Source: Sanderia malayensis (taxonomy: Eukaryota > Cnidaria > Scyphozoa > Semaeostomeae > Pelagiidae). From it: a stretch of 64,000 nt of DNA. Positions 60,529 to 64,000 of the stretch are shown here, piece after piece; position 1 is the first letter of the stretch, and every line of letters begins with the position of its first letter. The notes under the pieces were generated by a model. It was given only the letters and a program-made list of their open reading frames with translations, was not told the DNA's origin and made no database searches. The DNA is taken from contig RQOL01000660.1 in the NCBI GenBank assembly GCA_013076295.1, positions 5,456,001 through 5,520,000 of the forward strand, written 5' to 3'. Made by a program: the position numbers and the translations under genes.

Positions 60529-60950
60529 AAGCAAGGAATGAAAATCTAGGTAAGCATAAAATTCCACTTTATCAACTTATTAATTAAACTCTAATTAAAC
60601 TATAGTTGAAACGAATGTAAAACGTGGTAAAATAAAGTAAATGGATGGATTAGATCTTAAATAAACTAGTTGAATAAAGTAAGGGAACATCGCGCGATTG
60701 GTAGAAAACCCCGAGGGGACATCGCAAAAATTGAGAGAAAACAAGGGGAGGGTAAATTCGCTCCGCGTTTTCTCTAGAGGTCTTTACTTGTAACAAAAAG
60801 TTGATCCGCCTCCCCTTATTTTTTTGCCGGGAGTTCGATGTCCCCATATTGTTTTCAAACATCGGAGCACTGTTCCCTTACTTTATTAATGTCCCAGATA
60901 CACCCTGTGGAAGGAGCAATGCAGATGCAAGTGTAGAAGAGTTGCAGATG

Positions 60951-61095
60951 GAAGTTCAAAGTGAATCATGCAGATAGAGATATACATTTAGAGAGAGATA
61001 TATATGCAGATGAAGTTAGAGATACGGATGTAGCTACCGTCAGTTACAGATTTAGATTGAGATGTACATACAGTTTTAGTTGCAGATGTAGATAG
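60951..61095. repeat. Dispersed imperfect repeat, inverse of 57571-57715
   Basis: GTGAATCATGCAGATAGAGA opens it and the rest mirrors the ARNT-intron copy. It directly follows the 3' side of the minus-strand tRNA-like element at 61128, so it may be that SINE's body. Confidence 0.75.
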
Positions 61096-61127
61096 AGACA
61101 GTCGTAAATTTAAAATCCACTTACCTT

Positions 61128-61202
61128 CACCTGGTCTTGAACCACTTACCTGGTCGGTTGCACACCCCGCAGCGCTACCTCCACGCCACTGCAACCGATG
61201 AT
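61128..61202 (-). repeat. tRNA-like element 4
   Basis: On the minus strand it opens ATCGGTTGCAGTGGCGTGGA and ends GGTTCAAGACCAGGTGA. It pairs as an inverted repeat with element 3. Confidence 0.65.
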
Positions 61203-61280
61203 TGAACAAATGCTAATATCAATGTTATTCCTTTATGTGAGCTTAAATCTTTTGAAAAAAAATAAAAGCAGCAACTGTTG

Positions 61281-61354
61281 ATACCTGGTCTCGAACCATT
61301 TACCTGGTGGTTTGCCACCCAGTAACTCTACCATCACGCTACCGCAACCGATGA
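61281..61354 (-). repeat. tRNA-like element 5
   Basis: On the minus strand, A-box TAGCGTGATGGTAGAG, a GGTGGCAAACCACC hairpin where an anticodon arm would be, and B-box-like GGTTCGAGACC. Confidence 0.65.
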
Positions 61355-61574
61355 TTGATCAAATGCTAATATCAATGTTATTCATTGTTAGAAGTCAAAT
61401 GTTTTGAAGAGTATTAAAATTACACCATTGTGGATCTAGATGTCAGCCACTAAGCTGGCGCAAAGCACCATTTCCAAATTACTGTAAACAGAATAATTTC
61501 CAACCAGATCAAAGCTACATGCCTTTCATTCTATAATTTGTTAAAGAATTTTAAATACATTAAAATTTTAATGC

Positions 61575-61650
61575 ATTCATCTGGACTTGAACTACTTACC
61601 TTACTAGCTGACGTTCAGAAACCTTGACACCTGGCTACTGCAAGCGAACG
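61575..61650 (-). repeat. tRNA-like element 6, degraded
   Basis: Minus-strand GCTTGCAGTAGCCAGGTGTC and AGTTCAAGTCCAG echo the others; the middle has diverged. Confidence 0.4.
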
Positions 61651-61901
61651 CTTGAAGAGGTACTTGTTGATAATTCTACTAGATAGATAACTTAAGTTGA
61701 GAAGTACTCACTATAACTGTTGTGAACTCGATTTAAACCACTCGCACAGTTGGCTACCAAACTGCTGTGCTAGCACTACGGAACAGAAACAGGCAAGTAA
61801 AAGCTGCAATTGTCACTGCACTGTCATTAATGAAGATAATTTTATACTTCTGGCAATTGGACGAAATAATTTAAATAGTACATCATCAAATAACTTCGTC
61901 G

Positions 61902-63206
61902 CTAATCAAATCCTTCTTTAATTGTCAAACGATGATCTTTTTTAACTTCAGTTTCCCGTCCAGATTCACCCTTTCTCAATCTTTGCCTTTTTTCTTGTTT
62001 CTTTCTATTTGTTATCGTTTTTCTTACTCTTTTCTTGATCTCTTCTTCATCTAAAACCCTTCGAGGTTTCACAGTTCTATATTCCTTCTTTTCTTCTTTC
62101 TCTTCCTTGGACTTTTTGTTATCCCTATACGGTTTGTAGTTCTTATTTTCATTTTCAATATCGTCAAGATATGAATCATCCTTACATTCATCATCCTCGC
62201 TTTCTGGTGATTCATTTTCTTCCTCATCCTCTCCAGAACACTCTCCACTCTCTACAAAATAGATTAAAACAAAATTAATACATATAACATTAAGCTTGAA
62301 AAAACTTAACATAATGCCTTATCCTACGAATATGATAACATGCTTTTATTCAAACTTAGAGACAAAGAAACATCTACAAATAAAACTCTTCCTTTACTTA
62401 AAAAAATTCTCAAATCTCTTTGTTAATGATAATATTGATTGCAGCAGTAACATATAGGACCTCAATAGCTTCCATAAAAATAGCATCTATAACAACAGAT
62501 ATCACATTTATTGTAAGGAAAATAAACAATACCTATTTTTTAATTAACAAAACACGAAATATAAATAACAAACATACCATCGGATTGCTCACTTTCCTCT
62601 TCAGCTGATGACTCATTGCCATCTTCTTCACCAATATCATCATTTGCCAGTCGATCGAGAACGGCCTAAAAAAATAGCAATAACATTTAACAGAAAATAA
62701 CTAGAATGTAACTTGGCACAAATGAATTCGTGAAATAGCGATACTTGGTCCGTACAAAAGAGGGGGTGATTGGCTGAAAATATATATGGATATGGATATG
62801 GATATGGATAACACTGCCACTCTCGTGATACTCTAATAACAAAAACGCATTCATACTGGCAAAACAAACACAGGCAAAAAATCACTTTTCTCCAAGGGCC
62901 TCAAATGCGTTCGCTAGCCTCTGTTTGTAGGATGGTCTGATAACAATAGCTATCGCATACTAAAGACCAAACATGGGATGAGAAACAAATGCTTTACAAG
63001 TAAAAGTAAGTTGCTTAGCATGATGATGACTCAATGAGAAATAATCTTCATATATCTTCAAACATAAAATACAGCTTTAACTATAATTGTAAAAGAATAT
63101 TAACAAACTATAATATAAAACTAGCAAACATACCTCCTGAAATTCTTTATCCATCTCTTTTGTAAAACCACTAGCAGAAACCTCTTTGTCCAAATCGTGC
63201 ATTCGT
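61902..63206 (-). CDS. RIOK2: RIOK2, C-terminal exons only
   Basis: Exons on the minus strand are 63206-63134, 62665-62578 and 62251-61902, phase-consistent (entry phase 2, then 0, then 1). The stop is at 61902. RIOK2 is the atypical kinase/ATPase of late cytoplasmic 40S ribosome maturation. Visible hallmarks are LDKEVSASGFTKEM, an acidic stretch, YKPYRDNKK, and a basic end with KKRVRKTITNRKKQ and LRKGESGRETEVKKD, matching the C-terminus of animal RIOK2. The winged-helix and kinase domains lie outside the window to the right. It converges on ARNT. Confidence 0.85.
62666..63133. other. RIOK2 intron with a TATGGA microsatellite
   Basis: No coding sequence. A GGATAT run lies at about 62783-62810. 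Confidence 0.6.
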
Positions 63207-63344
63207 CTGAAAAAATAACGAAAAAGTTTTACGGAACTGAAACGTAGCAAAAACCCCGTATTTATTGCAAAATTTTTATCTTAATTGACAAGTAACAAAT
63301 TGTGGAGAAAAAAGAGCTTGCAATCAGTCTAGAGGATGTCAACT

Positions 63345-63420
63345 GTCTCTGTGGCGCAATTGGTTAGCGCGTTCGGCTGTTCAACCGAAAGGATGATGGT
63401 TCAAGCCCATCCAGGGACGA
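63345..63420 (+). tRNA. tRNA-Asn(GUU)-like, probable pseudogene (array copy 1)
   Basis: The sequence is that of copy 3 except for one extra C just after the anticodon (CTGTTCAACC), giving an eight-base anticodon loop. All stems and the A/B boxes are intact. The enlarged loop makes normal function doubtful. Confidence 0.75.
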
Positions 63421-63500
63421 AAATTAACATTTTTACCTTCAGAAACCACTAACAACTCGAGGATAAAAGACGTTTGCAATTAGTGTATAAGATGTCAACT

Positions 63501-63574
63501 GTCTCTGTGGCGCAATTGGTTAGCGCGTTCGGCTGTTAACCGAAAGGATGATGGTTCAAGCCCATCAAGGGACG
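63501..63574 (+). tRNA. tRNA-Asn(GUU), array copy 2, one acceptor mismatch
   Basis: 74 bases. D-arm GCGCAATTGGTTAGCGC, anticodon GTT in CGGCTGTTAACCG, T-arm GATGGTTCAAGCCCATC. C-to-A at the base pairing with G7 weakens the last acceptor pair (AAGGGAC against GTCTCTG). Confidence 0.85.
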
Positions 63575-63655
63575 AAAATTAACATTTTTACTTTCAAAGA
63601 CAACTAACAATTCGAGGATAAAAGAAGTTTGCCACCAGTGTATAAGATGTCAACT

Positions 63656-63729
63656 GTCTCTGTGGCGCAATTGGTTAGCGCGTTCGGCTGTTAACCGAAA
63701 GGATGATGGTTCAAGCCCATCCAGGGACG
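63656..63729 (+). tRNA. tRNA-Asn(GUU), array copy 3
   Basis: 74 bases, clean cloverleaf: acceptor GTCTCTG/CAGGGAC with one G-U, anticodon GTT, discriminator G. CCA is not encoded, as in animals. Confidence 0.95.
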
Positions 63730-63803
63730 AAAATTAACATTTTACTTCAAAACACTAAAATCGAGGATAAAGAAGTTTGCAATCAGTGTATAAGATGTCA
63801 ACT

Positions 63804-63877
63804 GTCTCTGTGGCGCAATTGGTTAGCGCGTTCGGCTGTTAACCGAAAGGATGATGGTTCAAGCCCATCCAGGGACG
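63804..63877 (+). tRNA. tRNA-Asn(GUU), array copy 4
   Basis: Identical to copy 3. The start-to-start distance is 148 bp, versus about 155 for the others. Confidence 0.95.
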
Positions 63878-63958
63878 AAAATTAACATTTTTACTTTCAA
63901 AGACAACTAACAATTCGAGGATAAAAGAAGTTTGCAATCAGTGTATAAGATGTCAACT

Positions 63959-64000
63959 GTCTCTGTGGCGCAATTGGTTAGCGCGTTCGGCTGTTAACCG
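63959..64000 (+). tRNA. tRNA-Asn(GUU), array copy 5, cut by window end
   Basis: The first 42 bases match copies 3 and 4 through the anticodon GTT and CCG. The array probably continues outside. Confidence 0.9.

Noticed and set aside
62640..62885. Small minus-strand protein
   Set aside because: It lies across a RIOK2 exon edge and a TATGGA microsatellite, with low-complexity translation.
63345..64000. CRISPR-like array of regular repeats
   Set aside because: The repeated units fold as tRNA-Asn, the spacers are similar to each other, and the genome is animal.

Overview
The window is nuclear DNA of an invertebrate animal, AT-rich, with spliced genes (GT-AG introns), 49-aa and short simple repeats, and a dense load of short inverted-repeat DNA transposons. 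The gene content (ARNT, ADAT3, RIOK2, an intact BEL/Pao retrotransposon, a Hint-domain giant protein, a secreted fibrinogen-like protein) and the TIR families ending in AATAAGCGCC-like termini suggest a cnidarian, probably an anthozoan. That placement is an inference; no species was identified.

Layout. 1.3-6.8 kb: a five-exon gene (+) for a 1466-aa Hint-domain protein with C-terminal membrane segments. 7.7-8.3 kb: a broken partial copy of ADAT3 next to a TA-flanked MITE. 10.9-12.2 kb: a coiled-coil gene (-) built on 49-residue (7-heptad) repeats with a 1-base frame break. 12.6-18.1 kb: a BEL/Pao element with one intact 1779-codon gag-pol frame but a 5' LTR cut to 68 bp. 19.1-24.2 kb (-): GLYAT-like GNAT copy 1, full-length ADAT3, and a 2-oxoglutarate/Fe(II) oxygenase. 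24.4-25.2 kb: a hAT-type MITE nested in another hAT-type MITE, both with 8-bp target duplications. 27.5-29.2 kb: a two-exon secreted fibrinogen-like protein. 29.4-30.3 kb: a TIR element carrying the tail of a non-LTR reverse transcriptase. 31.0-36.2 kb: a direct duplication of about 2 kb, each copy holding a GNAT gene, with a fragment of the fibrinogen-like gene between them. 38.5-40.9 kb: a three-exon gene (+) for an unrecognised protein with three internal repeats. 41.8-42.9 kb: an unrecognised single-exon gene (-). 42.9-48.4 kb: no gene seen, MITEs only. 48.5-58.9 kb: the whole ARNT gene, 17 coding exons, 710 codons, with at least eight transposon remnants in its introns. 60.1-61.7 kb: a cluster of tRNA-like SINE heads in both orientations. 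61.9-63.2 kb (-): the 3' exons of RIOK2. 63.3-64.0 kb: a tandem array of tRNA-Asn(GUU) genes on the opposite strand, apparently within a RIOK2 intron and running off the window.

How the genes relate. They look like ordinary, independently regulated animal genes, not an operon or a pathway cluster. ARNT and RIOK2 converge. ADAT3 (wobble inosine), RIOK2 (40S maturation) and tRNA-Asn are all translation-related, but their proximity is probably chance. The recurring theme is local duplication: GNAT three copies, ADAT3 one whole and one broken, the fibrinogen-like gene one whole and one fragment, and tRNA-Asn at least five copies.
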